Part shown: piece by piece, positions 34,913 to 49,400 of the stretch
Layout: every line of letters begins with the position of its first letter
Numbering within the stretch: the first letter of the stretch is position 1
Notes under the pieces: generated by a model
The model's input: only the letters and a program-made list of their open reading frames with translations
Told to the model about the DNA's origin: nothing
The model's database searches: none
Position numbers and translations under genes: made by a program
Source of the DNA: Acanthornis magna
Taxonomy: Eukaryota; Chordata; Aves; Passeriformes; Acanthizidae
Direction: 5' to 3'
NCBI GenBank assembly: GCA_036785705.1
Contig: JAWUZG010000005.1
Coordinates: 3,595,501 to 3,659,500, forward strand
Length of the DNA: 64,000 nt

Positions 34913-37900
34913 ATACAGAATATTTAATTATCATGATATGAAATTATTTAATGTTGCCTATGACAACTAATAGTCTAAACTCAGGAATTAATTAACAAAT
35001 CAAACACAATCCAAAACCAGACAAACCAAACAACATAGGAGTGGCTGAGTCTTTGGTGAAGCTTTGAATTTCCAAACCACTGAACTAACTCCATTTGAAG
35101 ACGCTCTTTCAAAACCTTTGATATATTTACAAAATGTATACATAGTGCCTCTTCTTTTTGCATAGATTTATTCCAGCCATATACGTCCCAGTGATGAATA
35201 TAAACTGTCAGAATTTCAGAACATCATCAACTGGATGCACTTCATGAAGAAGTGGGAGAAGTGATAAATCCACCCTTAACTGTTTTGACCTGTAACAATT
35301 CAGCTCTTTGTCTCAGTGTAGTTAAATCCCCAAGACATGATTTTGTGGGTGAGAATGTGAGAAACGCTTTAATAGGAACTAATGCCTCATTATTTTTTCC
35401 AGTAAATTCATAGAATGAAGTACTAATTAAATCATTAAACCCCTGTGCTGTTTTGTACAGACTACCTTTTCTCATAATACAAATGATGAAAATGTTTCAA
35501 CAATGGGACTTGAAATATATTTTAAGGAATCCTTCTCCCGTTGTTGCATGTCAGACGTGTTTTGTGATCTGTTAGTGTTTAGAGTAAGAAGAAGAGACTT
35601 CTCCCTTCTTCCGAAGTGACAGAAGGGACATCTTGAAACACAACACAACAGAGACAGGAAATGTTTATGACTTAAGAGGAGCATGTGCTACCAGCACCAA
35701 CTTTAAGAGGTGTCAGATATTTCTGGTGATGAAAATCTTTGTCTAAGGTGAAATGGGCTACATTCTGTTTCTTTTATTCCAAAGATGAGATGGATTTGAA
35801 AAACCTACCTGGCTCCTTGATGCAAGGACTCGCCACATGAGATAATCTCCAGCACATTACTATTGGCAAGCAGATCTTTCACCCTTTTTTCTCCATGCAT
35901 TACAGAAAATATTAAATCAGTTTGGTGTCCATAAAAACTTTTGATCCTAGGAACAGCCTAGGGTACTATCATTATCTTCAGGAGAACCATTTGTAGATCT
36001 TCAGTAGGTAGCACTAATTTAATTTCTTTGCTAGAGAAAAAGTGGCTGATTTTCTAGATCAATATTTGATTGAATATGTTTGAAATGTCAGCAGATAAAG
36101 GCCCCTTTTTCTGGCCCAAAGAGTTTTTGAACCACAGAGGTATACTGTTCTAGCTCCCCTGGGATCTGACTGCAAGGAGGTCTCAAAGATCTGTTAGAAA
36201 CCTTCCCGCTGTTCCTTGTGTTCTTCCAGCAAGACTTTCTAAGGGTTGAGATGAGAAGAAAGAAGATCAAGAACCAGAATGTCTTTATATCCATTTTTTA
36301 ATCTTTCCTGGTGCTTCTCTTAACTAAAAATAATCGTTTATAACACCAGTTTACAAAAAAACTCCTGTAATAGGATCATGTGAAAGGAAGAAAAAAAATA
36401 GTGAGGGCCAGGCCTTCAGATTTGCTTTAAGAAGATGCTCCAACAACTTTTGCAAGCCATTGACATTTGAAGGGCTTTTTCTCTTTCATGACACTAATTA
36501 AAGCAGAATATCAATGTATCATCATCTTGAAAGTGATCTGTTAAAGAGATTTGCTCAAGGCTGGAAAACCAGGGCAATGGACACATGTTTTAGAACTTCA
36601 GAAGAAAAGTTGCCCAGTTATGTTAAATAACCAGAGAAAAGCATGAAAGTGAAAAGATATCCTTAAACAATGATAAGAGGTGCTGTTGGAAAAGTGGCAT
36701 GATGTGAGAGCCTGTGTCAATACATTTCATAGAAATTCATGCCAAATACATGCACACACAGAATTCCCCCCCTCAGCCCCACACAGAACAGGGCTTCTGT
36801 TCGTGCTGTGCAAATGAGGAGGTTTCTTTAAATCTTCAGGGCCTAGAGGTACATTTCTCAGAACGAGACAATGAAATATTGTGGATGGAAACTTCTCATA
36901 CAGCTGAGATAAGAAATGCATCCAAAGAGTAAACCATATTGCCTATCTTGACTACATGTAAAGCTTGATGTTACATGATTAACAGCATATGTACTTCTGC
37001 ATAATAAAATCCATTCATCTTAACATTAAAACATGATTTTCCCTTCACAATATGTTACTTAGAGCTTTGATTTTATTTTTAAAATAAGTATGCTTAACTT
37101 GGTAATAATGCACATGTGCTTTGTTAATTTACAAATTAGAAAGAAAACTGTATCAAAGATAGCGAAAGCATGTGGTACCCGATCAGTCCTGATGATAGCA
37201 GTTCTTACTCATCTGCTGCAGAGTCTAATATCAGTTTTCTGCCAGCTTTATAAATATTATATCATTTGCAGGGATTCAAAGTCCCCTGCTTTAAAAATGG
37301 CTTTTCAATTACTCACTATTTGAACAGCATTGCATTCTACTTCATTTCACTGTGAAGTAAAACATATCCCTATAAGTCAAAACTGTGTAAGATACAGCAG
37401 TAGTTGGTTTGTTTGTCATTTCGGTGACAACGACCCTGGCAAAGACTTTCAGTCTTTTAATTTCTTTTAGAAGCAGCAAAAATGCACCAACATTTCTGTT
37501 AATCTCTTGGGAAATAAAGTAAAAAAAAATCACTACAACTCTTGTATCTACCCCATAATTTAGAAAGGTCCCCTAGTAACTGCAGTGCCTGGTATGTAAA
37601 TAAATTGTTGGTTGCTCATTACTTCACAAAAAAAAAAATTAGCAGCTTTGCCACCCACTATTTCTGCATCACACCTAAATGAATAGATTATATGAAAAAC
37701 ACCTCATCCAGTTGCTGTACCAGGTTCTGCTAACCGAAACCATAAGCCTCCAACAGCGAAGTCAGATACCCAATAGTCTCTGCACGGATCAAAGTAAGCC
37801 AAACAAAATCTATGTTTTGTACCTGCTCCCAATACGTCTGGGAAGCACTGTTAATGAAAAATGAGGTTGATGTACCTATTGCACACTTTTGGATTATTGT

Positions 37901-39646
37901 TCACTACCATCAATCTGAAACCTAATGAAACAGAGACCACCTACAGTGGAGGGATATTGTGTCCATCTGACAAACTGCATCCAATTTACGAACTGATGGG
38001 ACGGCATAAGCTGCCACTGGTCATATGATTTTCAGCTTCTGATTGGTCATACATTAAGCATTAGTAATGGGGCAATGCCATTTCCACTATCATTCTCTGG
38101 CAAGAGTAAAAAGTATTACACAGTGCACCATAATTCTGTGATAATGATAGCATGCAATGCGCTGGTTTCTCCCCACTGCGGACACAAAAATTGTAGGAGA
38201 CTTGGCTTCTCCAGACTGTCTTTATGGAATTAACAAAGAAATATGCTTGCCATGACATATATTGAACCTTTTCAGTGCCTTTCTGGGTAACTTTATAGGC
38301 ACATGTGTTATGTATGTCACAACCAAACTCTGCAGGAAGAGATAAAATAGCGCACACATCACACAATGGGTATAAGCAATGGGCAACCCAGGCTCCAACC
38401 TGCACAGTGCACAGAGGTTTTTTCAAAGAAAAATGCTGACTCTCTAAATGGAAGACACTTTAGTTTCTGCACCTGTTTAGCTCAGTATCTTGTTAGGCTG
38501 CTTCTACTTCTACTATATGTCATACTAATAGGGAGAAGCAAAACACGGAGAAATGATGATGGATATTAGTTGATCCTCTTGTTATTGCTAGATGTGATTA
38601 TTGCTTTTTCCTGCTTGGACTCCCTCAGTGTACTCCTAACAGAGTGCAGCTTATTAAAAAGCTCTGCTGTTTAAGTTTTACTGGCATAATAACCAGCTCT
38701 CTCTTTATGGTTGTTCTGAAGTCAATTCACTAGCCACCTGTCAGTTTGTGAAACAAATGTTAGATTTTCCTAATGACTATTAAGATTTTCCATGGATTTT
38801 TCTCTCATCGTATCTCTCTGAACTTGTCCAGCGCTGTGTTTGTGCCCGTGATTTATGCTTAGCAGGTGTTTGTTTGCTATGGGTTTCTAAATGTTGGCTT
38901 CCTACTGTAAGGAAAGAATGGGAAGGTGGGAATGGTTTTATTATATTCTGTATATGGTTCTACAACTACAAAATGGATTTCCAGCTGACACCCTATGTGC
39001 TGCCACGTATTAAGCCACAAAACCCTATCTGTATCAGCAATATACCAAGTAATGCAAGGGAATTCACAGTTAAGACTGAAGCTCCATTATTAACTCGCTA
39101 TATTGTGCCTGGATATTGCTGTACGTATTGTTTGGTACATACCAGGATCACTGCAATAGGTAAACAAAAGCAGGTGAACTTACAATACAGCTCCAGTCTT
39201 CTCTGGGAGATTCTCTGCCTCATTGTTTTAACCAGACTTCTGCTGACTTTTGGAAACCTGAATTTTATCTTCTGCTATTTCAGTTTTTCAATTTTATAAT
39301 CTTTGTCGAGGCTACATGACCCAGCACAAAATATCCTTAGTGATCTCTTGTGTAAATGCATTAAATATTTTTTAAATGTTTTAAATTACATTATTCACAT
39401 AATTCTTTAGATCTACAATGCTAAAAAAATCATTGCAATTAGCTAGATTAGAGCAACCCAATTTTAAAATGCTTGTTCCTTACTTGATACACGGTACAAG
39501 CTCTTATCAGAAACATTGCAGTGTTTGTTAGAAATACTTTCTGCCCCTAATTCGCACAGCCATTGCTCACTTTAGAGAGGATAACTACTGTTGTGAGGTT
39601 GTGGATCGTACAGTGTTATTACCGGCATAGAGATTTTCAAACTTGT
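34913..39646. other. Intergenic, no gene recognised
   Basis: Non-coding sequence of 4.7 kb. ORFs up to about 120 residues have no recognised content. No repeat family was named. Confidence 0.5.
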
Positions 39647-39748
39647 ACCTGTACAAATGATGGAATCCTGGAGAAATCTTACCTTTCCTTATCCTGAACC
39701 TGTACAAATGGTGGAATCCTGAAGAAAACTTACCTTTCCTTAGTCCAC
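39647..39748. repeat. 51-bp tandem duplication
   Basis: ACCTGTACAAATGATGGAAT at 39647 recurs as ACCTGTACAAATGGTGGAAT at 39698. Both copies continue through ACCTTTCCTTA. The period is 51 bp, a multiple of 3, so a minus-strand frame (39585-39794) shows a 17-residue duplication around GFHHLYR. There is no other sign that it is coding. Confidence 0.9.
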
Positions 39749-42700
39749 AAAAGCTTCTGAGGCTGCTCCTGTCACCTGTGTGATCATTATCCAAAGCCTC
39801 CCAAGTCGGCAGAAAAAAAACTTAGAGCCTTCACTGGGCTTTGGATTATTCTACATTTTTACACAATTTTCCCAGCTGGGGTTCACACATACATGCACAG
39901 CTCCCCTTTTTCCCCAAAGACAGATCCTGCTCAGCATATGAGTCACCATTAGGCCTTCAGGGACTCCATTGCATTTTGGTCACCTTTTCCCCCCAAGTTA
40001 GGTCTTGTTTTTTCCCAGTGCTGCTGAGAATGATTTGGAGTTTTCTTTTATTGTTACATTCTCATCTTGTCCCTCATGTTTACCCAAGTAGTCACTGGCA
40101 TGATCTGTAGTTGACTCTTAGAGTTGTATAAAATTTTGACCCTTTCCTGGTGACTTACAATGACATTGCTATGCCATAAAGGTGAAGGAAGTTATTGCTC
40201 AGCTTTCTGGAAAAAAATTGAAGCAACCCAACAAAAGATGCTGCAAAAACCTGCAAGTACTTTAGTACTGTGGGCTGGTTTTGATTCACCTTAAAATCAT
40301 GAATCCTAAGGTTTAAATCAGCATTTCACTTGGAATTAGAGCCTTCTATAAAGAATGAAATCTTAACAACAAAACCAATACACTTCTTGGCATTTGCAGG
40401 ATTCTACCCAAAATTTACTTTTAAACCATAAAAACCTTTTATCTGTCCTTTGCATGAATTTAGTTACTGGTCTTTATTCTTCAGCTATTCACTGTGTTGG
40501 GAAATTACAATGCACACAATTTTATTTATCATATAACTTTCCTTTGGATCATTGAGATATACACTAGAGCCAAGATTGGCTGTCATTTACCCACAAAAGG
40601 TTGTTATTTTTGTTGTTAAGTGTCTGTGAGGTGTTTTGACAATAACTCTTCTGTTTCCTTGTCTCCTCTGTTTAAACTTCATAGCACTTACTGGATAATT
40701 TAGAAGATCTTCTGGAGACTGCTGCTTATCAATATTTGTTAGCTCCATTTTGTAACTCTCATTTAAGGAAGGTGTCATTTGATTTATTTCTTTGTTTGGA
40801 TATTTACTACTCTGTAATAACAGTACCCAGTCAATGCTCTGGGCTCTACTGACAACCTTTTAAATATGCACATAAATAAATAGAATATCCAGTTGTCACG
40901 AGATCCATCAGAGCCCAACAACAAAATGGATATAACAAAAATAATTTGTCCCTACGAAGTGACTGATAGTTTCAGTGACCTCACTGGAACAGGGGCTGTA
41001 CATCATTACCATAGAACCATAATGACATCACCAATCCCTCCCACCTGTATTCTTATAGGATAGGGATTAAAAATGGGCTGAAGGCACCCTGTAACTGTTC
41101 TAAGAGAGATGCTTCTAGTATCTACAAGACAACCTAGGAGAAAAAATCTGGATGTAAGATATCCTGATTACATCAATCATTAGTCTTAATCTGGTGCATC
41201 AATTTCTGGGGATTTTTCAATAATTTTATTGGTTTTAAGAGGGCACAGCCAAGCTTATAATAGGTCTAGTTAGCATTTAAAGAATACTGACACAAACTAC
41301 CTGCCAGACAGAATCACACATACATGTGTGGGGTTGTAAAAGCTGAGTTCTGGTATTGTACCAGTGGAATCCTTTTTATCTCACAAAGTCTGCAACAATG
41401 CTCTGTAGCTCTTGAGAGAGCGACTTTTTTAGAAAGCGTTTGAATCACCTTCCTTTTAAAATGCTGCTAACTGTGAAATTAGTGTTGTCCCTAAAAGTGC
41501 ATGAGCATAATTGTCAGTAATTGAACACAGTTTGGGGGCTAATTATATAGAAATTAATATTAAAAGAATACTACAGGATTGATGGAGTTTAGCAGTTCAT
41601 ATTTAGTTTTCAAATTACTAGAGTTGAAAGGCTGTGGTAAGAAACAATAAAAATCCATTCAAAGCTGCTAAAGCAAATTAAGGTTTACTAGTCCTCTGAA
41701 AGACAAATGATCCAAGTGAGGTAATGTAGGGAGGACAGTAAAAATGTTCTTTAAATTTACCACAGATTTAAAATATCAAGTGTTTTAGGATTATGTATGT
41801 TGAACACCTTTCATTTTTCCGCTGGATTTCTGTTTAAATGGTTGGATTTCTGTTTTGGGTTGTCTTAAAAAGGGAAGAAATGCCTTCTTTAGGTGTATCA
41901 GCTTCAGAATTTTGCTGAAGATCCATGAAAGTCAGAACATGTTGAGGTGTGAGAGGAGCATAGGCTGTCATGACCTTGATCTCTGCTTTTGAATGGGAGC
42001 AGGAAATTGGTTTTGGGGAGAACTTTTTCTAATTGAAAACACACTTGTTCTAATCATGAAGTGTCATAAGTAAATGGGATCTTGACAAAAGTAGAGAATG
42101 TGAACTCACCACTGCTCCTCATGCTGGAAGGGATCTTGCAACCCCAGGAGCAGTTGAAACACCCCCAGATTTTCGTGAGAGAAGAACTGTAAAACAATAA
42201 GAGAAAAGAAAGATAAGTCATGTGCACTGTTGCAGGTCATAAACCAGAGGATTTCAAATTTATTGCATATTTCACTGCAACCAGAAATTGCTGGAAATTG
42301 CTGGACAATTAGGGAAAAAAAAGTCAAATAAACATTTATCTTCCCCCCAAATTTATCGGAGCAGAAATGTTTCCTTTTTAAAGTAGTAGGCTGGAAAGAC
42401 CACTAAAGGATATTTTAAACATACATGTGACAATGCAGAATGTTTAAGGTGTGAATATCCTACTCATGAAACATTCGAAAGGCAGGTCCAAAACAATTTA
42501 ATTCAGGGTTTGGGGTTTTTTTTTAAATTGAAGCTTGTAAGTATTTTGAGGAAGAAAATATCCTTTTCTGATTAGTCTATTTTTCTATTAAAATGTCATT
42601 CCTTATTCATAAAAAACTCTAGAGAAGGTTTGTAAGAATAATTGATTATATTTTTCTCTTAAGATAACTCCAGAAAAACATTATTACAACAAAATTTTAA

Positions 42701-44889
42701 ATAAATACAATCTAGATAGGTATAAAAATATTTTCATAAAATAATTTAAAAAATCTGATACATTTTGGGTTCCATGTAATTGTTTGGGGGTGAATATCTT
42801 GGTATAAATTTTACAGGATTATTGTATCAAGTAATTTGGATATTACAAAACCAATGAATATTTACATTGATAACAAAAATATTTCTAAATGAAATAGCAA
42901 GCTTTGGAAAATAACTGAAATGTATCTCAGTAAAAAAAATCAGTTTCCCTCAATTAGGACAAAGTTCAAGGCTAAACATTTTTTTAAAAATTCCCAAATG
43001 AAAAGCTATGGGGAAAGATTTCATAATACTTACAACCTCTAAAGGATCATAAGTAAGAAATTCAAAAATAGTTTCTGATATTAGAAGAAGCAATAATTTT
43101 GCAAATTGTGTGAAATGCCAGAGTGGTAAATAAGTGCAGAAAAACTAACAGCCACCTAGTGCTCAGATACTAAAGTACTAAGTATGATTCATTAGTGAGC
43201 AATTAAAATGTTATGGGGATGAAGCCAAAGTGTTCTTTCTTGGAGGAGATGCCAGTGGCTAAAGTTAGAAGCAGTGGAAAAGGAAGCACACTTAGATATA
43301 ACAGCCCACTGCAAATGCATATGATTAAACAAATTTATCTACCAAAATGGATGTACAAACTACAATTAATGAGTCTGATGAAGCCTTTAATGGAGAGGGG
43401 TGCATTAAATCTATATCACGTTGCTATAAGTCCCACTGAGCTTTCTGAAGCAGCTCTGCCACATAAAACCCAATTAACTCTCAGAGTTAAATACAAACTG
43501 AACTTCTCCAGATGGCTCAATCATTTGGAGTTAATTCAGACACTTCTGCCTGGGTTAATAGTATGGTCACTGTGCTAAAACAACAAACAAATTTATAAGA
43601 ACTTTGGAGATAAGAAAGACAGGAATAAAGCAAACAACCTACAGTGGTTCCCTAGGAGAGGAGCTGAAAGGATCACATTTAGACTCCCAAATACAAGAGA
43701 GCTTTTAGTTTGGGCTATCAGCCAAGGAGCCTGGCAAGTCTAACTCTCTAAAGAATGTGTTTCTTCAACTCTTTTCAGAAGAGGTCTGCTAGAATTAACA
43801 TTTTTCACAAGTCCATCCACATCTGATCTTTAGGAGTATCTTGTTGCAGATTTTGAAGGGTATGGACAGCATGGAATCAGGTAATTACTACTGACCTGCT
43901 GGGCAGTGAGGAAGTTCAGCTCCCAAATCAGAACGTGGAATTTCTGTAAAGGAGAAGAACATTAGAACCAACAGAAATGAACTTTTTGTTCAGCCTGGAA
44001 GAATTTAGTTATAAGGAAGAAAATAGTGACAGAAAGCTAGACTTGACCCTGTACAAATGGATTTAAGCGTGTGCATGGAATACTCCATACTTGAACACAT
44101 TAATCCATGACTTTCTTATTGTTCAGTACTTCTTTCAAACAGTACATAATGAGAAGTTGAATGGCAGAAGGAAAATCTTTGGGATACAGAAGACGCTATT
44201 CTGCAGGTACTGGAATATTTTGAGATTAAGCATGGTCTGCAATCTCAGCTGTTTTGTGGACTATTAGAATATTTACTGACATGTTCTTCTAACCCTATGA
44301 AAAGTAAAAGAATGCTCAAACTACTTTCAGTTCAGAAAGTCTCTTGTCTAATGCCTAAAAAATCAGGATTACTTTAAAATAAGAAATATCCCATAGACAA
44401 ATGATGTTTTGATAAATCCTGCTGTCCTTGCTGAAAGCTGATTGTATATTAACACCTCTGTTTTGAAAAATGGGTGAATTATTGTGCTTTGTCTCTCTAT
44501 CACTATCACTGCCATTTTAAAACATGTTGACAGAGATTTGAGTGTTACATTCCTGGCAGGAATTTTCACTGCTGTGAATGTTGCCTTTGCTTTAGCTGCC
44601 TTGGAAATACGAATCCAAGGTCAATCTGAAAACAGATTTCCCTTAAAAATAATCCTTCCTTACAAACAGCTCACACATATTACTGAGTAGTACAACATAA
44701 CTGTAACATTGCACAGTTTCACCAGAAAAATCTTTCAAGCTTTCAATAGCTTCAAGGCCATGTAGTTTGAAGAAGAAAACTTCAAAGACCAGCCCCACAT
44801 CCTAGTCCTTCTATATGACTGCACTCTTAGCAAAGTTCCTCCCTGTTTCCTTTGTGATCTTTCATGATTTAATTAGAAAAATCTTTAAA

Positions 44890-44909
44890 CCCCCCCCCCC
44901 TTTTTTTTT
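44890..44909. repeat. C11-T9 homopolymer pair
   Basis: A run of 11 C directly followed by 9 T. Simple sequence. Confidence 0.9.
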
Positions 44910-46329
44910 ACTGTAGTACTATAACATCTGCATTTTCAGCAGTATGCTATTTAATCACATTGGGTTATAAAGTGAAATTCTTAGTACTCAGTGTAATATC
45001 TTGTAGAACCATGTGTTTGGTCTTTTAGTGTCCCTGACTCATCATCTTATATTCTTTCATCAACATTTTAATAGCCACTCTTAAAAATGTAATTTGATGG
45101 ATAATTCTCTAAACCTGTTTCAGTTTTGTTGTTTCTTTAAAAAGTTATGTCTCTGCACATGTTTTCTTTCTGTGATTACTGCACCTGAAACTAATTTCAA
45201 GCACTCGAACACAGACTTAAGCCCAGGGCCAGCATAAGCTCAAAGTTGATAGAGCTGTGCCAGGTTATGATGTGTTCTGATTCTCAGGTAGGGAAATTTT
45301 GTCAGTGTCAAGTATTTCACTTTCTTCAGCTCTAAGAGACACATGCTTACTTATAATATATATTTAATGTTATATATCAGTATATAGCATTTAGTGTCAT
45401 TTGAGTATAGAAAACTGAATCCTGGTTTAATCTTGTGTTCAGTCCCTATGTGCTTTATCCACAGCTCTTGCAGTGGACAATTTCTGTCTCTGTTCCTTCC
45501 TAGTCCAAGCCAGTAAGTCTAAAAATGGGAATATTTATTCCTTTTTTCTTAAGTCACAAGTAGATATCAGAGAAACCAGGGTATTAGAGTGACTGTGAAA
45601 GCCCAGAAGATTATCACTGCCACATTCTTCATTTGACAGATTTTGTCTTGTTTTTAATTTTTTTTTGCTTTTTTCTCCCCCTAAGAAATAGGGAAATTTT
45701 AACTACTCCACTGCATAAAGTTTAAAAAAACAAACAAAAATGCTCCAGAATTGAAACCCTGAACTGAATAAAAAAAAAATCTTTAAGCTGTCTGTGATTG
45801 TTAAGGAAATTCCAGAAAGATAAATAATTTCAAAAACAGAGGGGAAAAAAGGTATAGATGCTGATGGGGAGTTTTGAGAAATCAAAATATCTGATAGTGA
45901 GCCTACACCTAAAACTTGAAGATATACTTTGTGTTCTGACTTGGAAAATGGCTATGCAGTACTGTGCATTATGGAAGCCATATGTGCTTGCTTGGGTTTT
46001 TAAACCACATGCTGCAGAGTGGACAAAAAAATGAGATCCTATGTGTTTAAAAAAAAAACTGGAGGATGAAAAAGCCCCACAATTTTATCCTTATTTTCAA
46101 GTGCTGCTGCTGAAATCTTTATGTCTTGCCATGTCCACCTTGCACTTCCTTAAGCAAAATCTTTAAAGCACTTTGGTCCTTGAAGAGGTGTTGGACTGGA
46201 TGTATGCTTTTGACCCACAAGTGATAATTATGAGGCCCTGGTCCAAAGGTGGAAGGACTCTGTATTGCAGCTTATATTACTAGTTAATTCTTTAAAAAGT
46301 AATAATCAGAGCCATTGTCTGAACTCAAT

Positions 46330-46450
46330 TTCATTACACATGAGCAAATCTGGAATAAAGTTACTGCAGTCAGGTTAAAGTCAATGAACTAGATCAGATT
46401 TATATTGGCTTGACTGAGATCATAAATTGGTCCTGTAATTGGACCTTTAG
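46330..46450. repeat. Possible ancient amniote repeat fragment
   Basis: TCTGGAATAAAGTTACTGCA, GTCAGGTTAAAGTCAATGAA, TTATATTGGCTTGACTGAGA and TCATAAATTGGTCC resemble an old dispersed repeat of reptiles and birds (form TGGAGTAACTCCACTGAAGT and GAGTGAGATCAGAATCTGGC). It is diverged and the family is not named. Confidence 0.4.
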
Positions 46451-49400
46451 TTTTAAATAAAACATTTGCAATTGGCTGTTCTGCCCAGGGAACAGACAAC
46501 TGTATCTTGACAGAGTTCTGAACCTATTAGAATTAGTTGGGAGAGAGTGACTAGATGATGAACATCAAATTCCATAAAGAGAGAGAAGTAAAACTGCAAA
46601 TAGGAAAGTGCTGAATTTGAAGTAGATTATCCTTAAACTTGCATCTGCATTAGCAGACCAGGAGGAATGTGAATTTAAAGTAAAAGATGTGGTGATGAGG
46701 GTGTGATATCCGTGGCACACTTTAAATTTTTTTTTTTTTAAAAGCCATAGCTGTGTTTAAATGACTGAATGGACATTTGCAGCTGGAGTGCATTAGATGC
46801 ATTTCAGCATTTTCCACTTGAGTTTAATCCAAAAGGAATTTGGTTCATGTGCTTCAATACCACATCATGGTGTGAATCAAAGCACAGAACATCAGGACAA
46901 TCAGAGATTCACTTCAAAAGCACAATGCTGATCTGAACTAAAATGGCACTAAAATGAGAAGAACTCCCAGGTACAGAGAGCTATTTGTAGGCTTTGCTGA
47001 AGATTGTTTATACTAGCAGTAGAAACTCTTACAAAAAGGCCTTCAATGAATTCTCACTGTTCTTTAGAAGAAGACATGGCAAGAAGGACTGTGAATCAAT
47101 TGCTTTAAACAAAGAGATAAAATTATCTTGTCAAGATCAAACTATCCATGCTGGGTTTTTTCCAGCTAATATAAGAATGGTATATAAGCCATCTCTTAGG
47201 ACTGAATTTCTCCTAAAAGAAATTATTCAGAAAGGGACAAGGACGTACTGAGATGACATTAACTCTCCTGCTGACCTTTAAGAGAAAACATCAATTACAG
47301 GGTAGATACTTTTAGCCCAAACCAACTAACCTGGCAAGGTTAAGGGCTGAAATACAGCTTTTTGTCCCTTTTACAGAACATCTTCCATGGACAGTGCAGA
47401 TGAAATCCCTAATGTTGTTGATGGTGCCCTTATACCCTTTCCACAACAAGGTGTCTTACAAGTTAACTTGCAGAAGAATCCCACATTGCTTGATAACAGA
47501 GCATGTTCAGGGCAAGGCAGAAACTGAGGAATCCTTCAAACAGATAAGGCTTGATAGTGAGGACGCTCGTGCAGTGATAGACTGCCTTACTTATGCACCT
47601 GCAGCAGCCATCTCAGCTCTGGATTTGTGCTTCCAGAGCTTTTCTGGAAAAGACAATGTGATCTGCTTTAATGCAACTCCCAAGCAGTGCAGCTTTTCAT
47701 GAAAGGGATGTCTGTCTGTCTGTCCATGGCCTGAGACAGGGGCACAAATCTGTGAGTTAACTGTGCACTGCAGACACAGTGCAAAGGGAATTAGTTCTTT
47801 TGTTTAAGAATAAACTGACTCTAACTGCTGCTTGGGCATGTGGTTTCTTCAAGACAAAAAGGCAAGTAACTGGGTTACATTTAGAAAAATGGCTTTAATG
47901 AAGAGGAAAATGGCATTTAATCTTTTGGTGCATCCTGCATTTTATGAGTAAATTTCATGGGAAACTGTGTAAATGGAACATAATTATTTTTAAAATAGAA
48001 TCCTTTGTTATTAGCTGCATAACTGTCGTGTGTACATAAAGCACCCTGCTGTACAGACAAAAGACTGGAAAAGTTTCCTGGAGAGTTTCTGCTATTGAAA
48101 GAATAAAAATTGAAGTAGTGGGATGAACTTTTGGTTCACAGACTCAAATACTGAATGTTAAACCTGGCTGAGAGAAAATCACTTTATTCTGATAACCGGA
48201 TTAGTTAGAACAAAAATAGAGAAAATTAAGAACTGAAGAGCAGAAAATTAAGGTGGAATGCAATTTAAAGAGTAAGTAGATGATGTAGGCTTTCATTTTC
48301 ATCCCCCCTAGTGTCCAGCTAATTAAAATTACAATCAAAATGAAAGTCTAAACTTGTAAATATCTTTAGCTAATGATTTTGTCTTTTTAATCATCTTCAC
48401 ATTCAAAGACTTTATTTTATTCATTTAGAGCTTTACAATAAAATGAAATTGTTTTCCTCTAGTAAAATCCTTTTAATTTTCGTTATCTGTTTCTTTTTAC
48501 ATCATACATTATGTATTTTCCTCTTTTCTTTCTAATTTCTGCACAATACTCTCTACTCTTATAGTCTGTGCTCCTCTTAGGCATTTACTTAAAACTGTTA
48601 TAAAGTTAAATGTAATAAAGTGCTATAATGTAAACTTTTTGTTTAGTGCAAAATCCCTGGAGTTGCATCTTCTGGCTTTAAAACTGATCTAGACAAACAG
48701 TAACTTTCTTCATAAGGTACATCTACAATGAATTTTTAAGACACTGATCACATAATACTTATTGTTCTGTCTAAATTTAAAATTTTATCTTCTTTGTTTC
48801 TAAGACAAATAATGGATTTGCCCCAATTTATTGACTGCTATTTATGGATAATGCTGGGTTTTTTCTGTGACTTGTTAGAACCTTTTTGGTTTGCATGCTT
48901 ATTTCCCTGTGATATTTATAAAGAATATATTGAGTTTTGCTTTGAAATTTGTTTTTATTATGCAAGTTTTCTAAAGTGTGGTGAAGAAACTTCAAAACTG
49001 CTGCTTCATGATTCAGTTCTGTCTTAATGACTTTACCTCATTCTGGATAATAGGAATTTCATTTTATTTTGCTAAACAACATTGACTTAAAATGAGCATT
49101 AAGGTTATAACTTAGCCATAACAATGTACTTCAACACCATACAGATACATTTATTTTGTGAACTAGCTGATTTCAACCTCAGTGTTACTTTCATGATTCA
49201 GCTGCACTGTAAAGTCTGAGGATTCTACACTGGATTCTGGGTGTCAGACTGGATTCTGAGCTATGCTGGAGAGATGGGTTTGTATTTTGTATATTGTAGT
49301 TTAAAAGTCCCACAAACAGGCAGTGCCAACACCCTGGTGAAACACCAGAAGTTCAAAATACTCAGATTTGGTAGCTGCTGATGGAAAAAAAATGCAGTGT

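Noticed and set aside
46180..46240. CR1 3' end at GGTGTTGGACTGGATGTATG
   Set aside because: Only this one phrase matches. The expected CCTTCCAACCC part and upstream CR1 blocks are missing.
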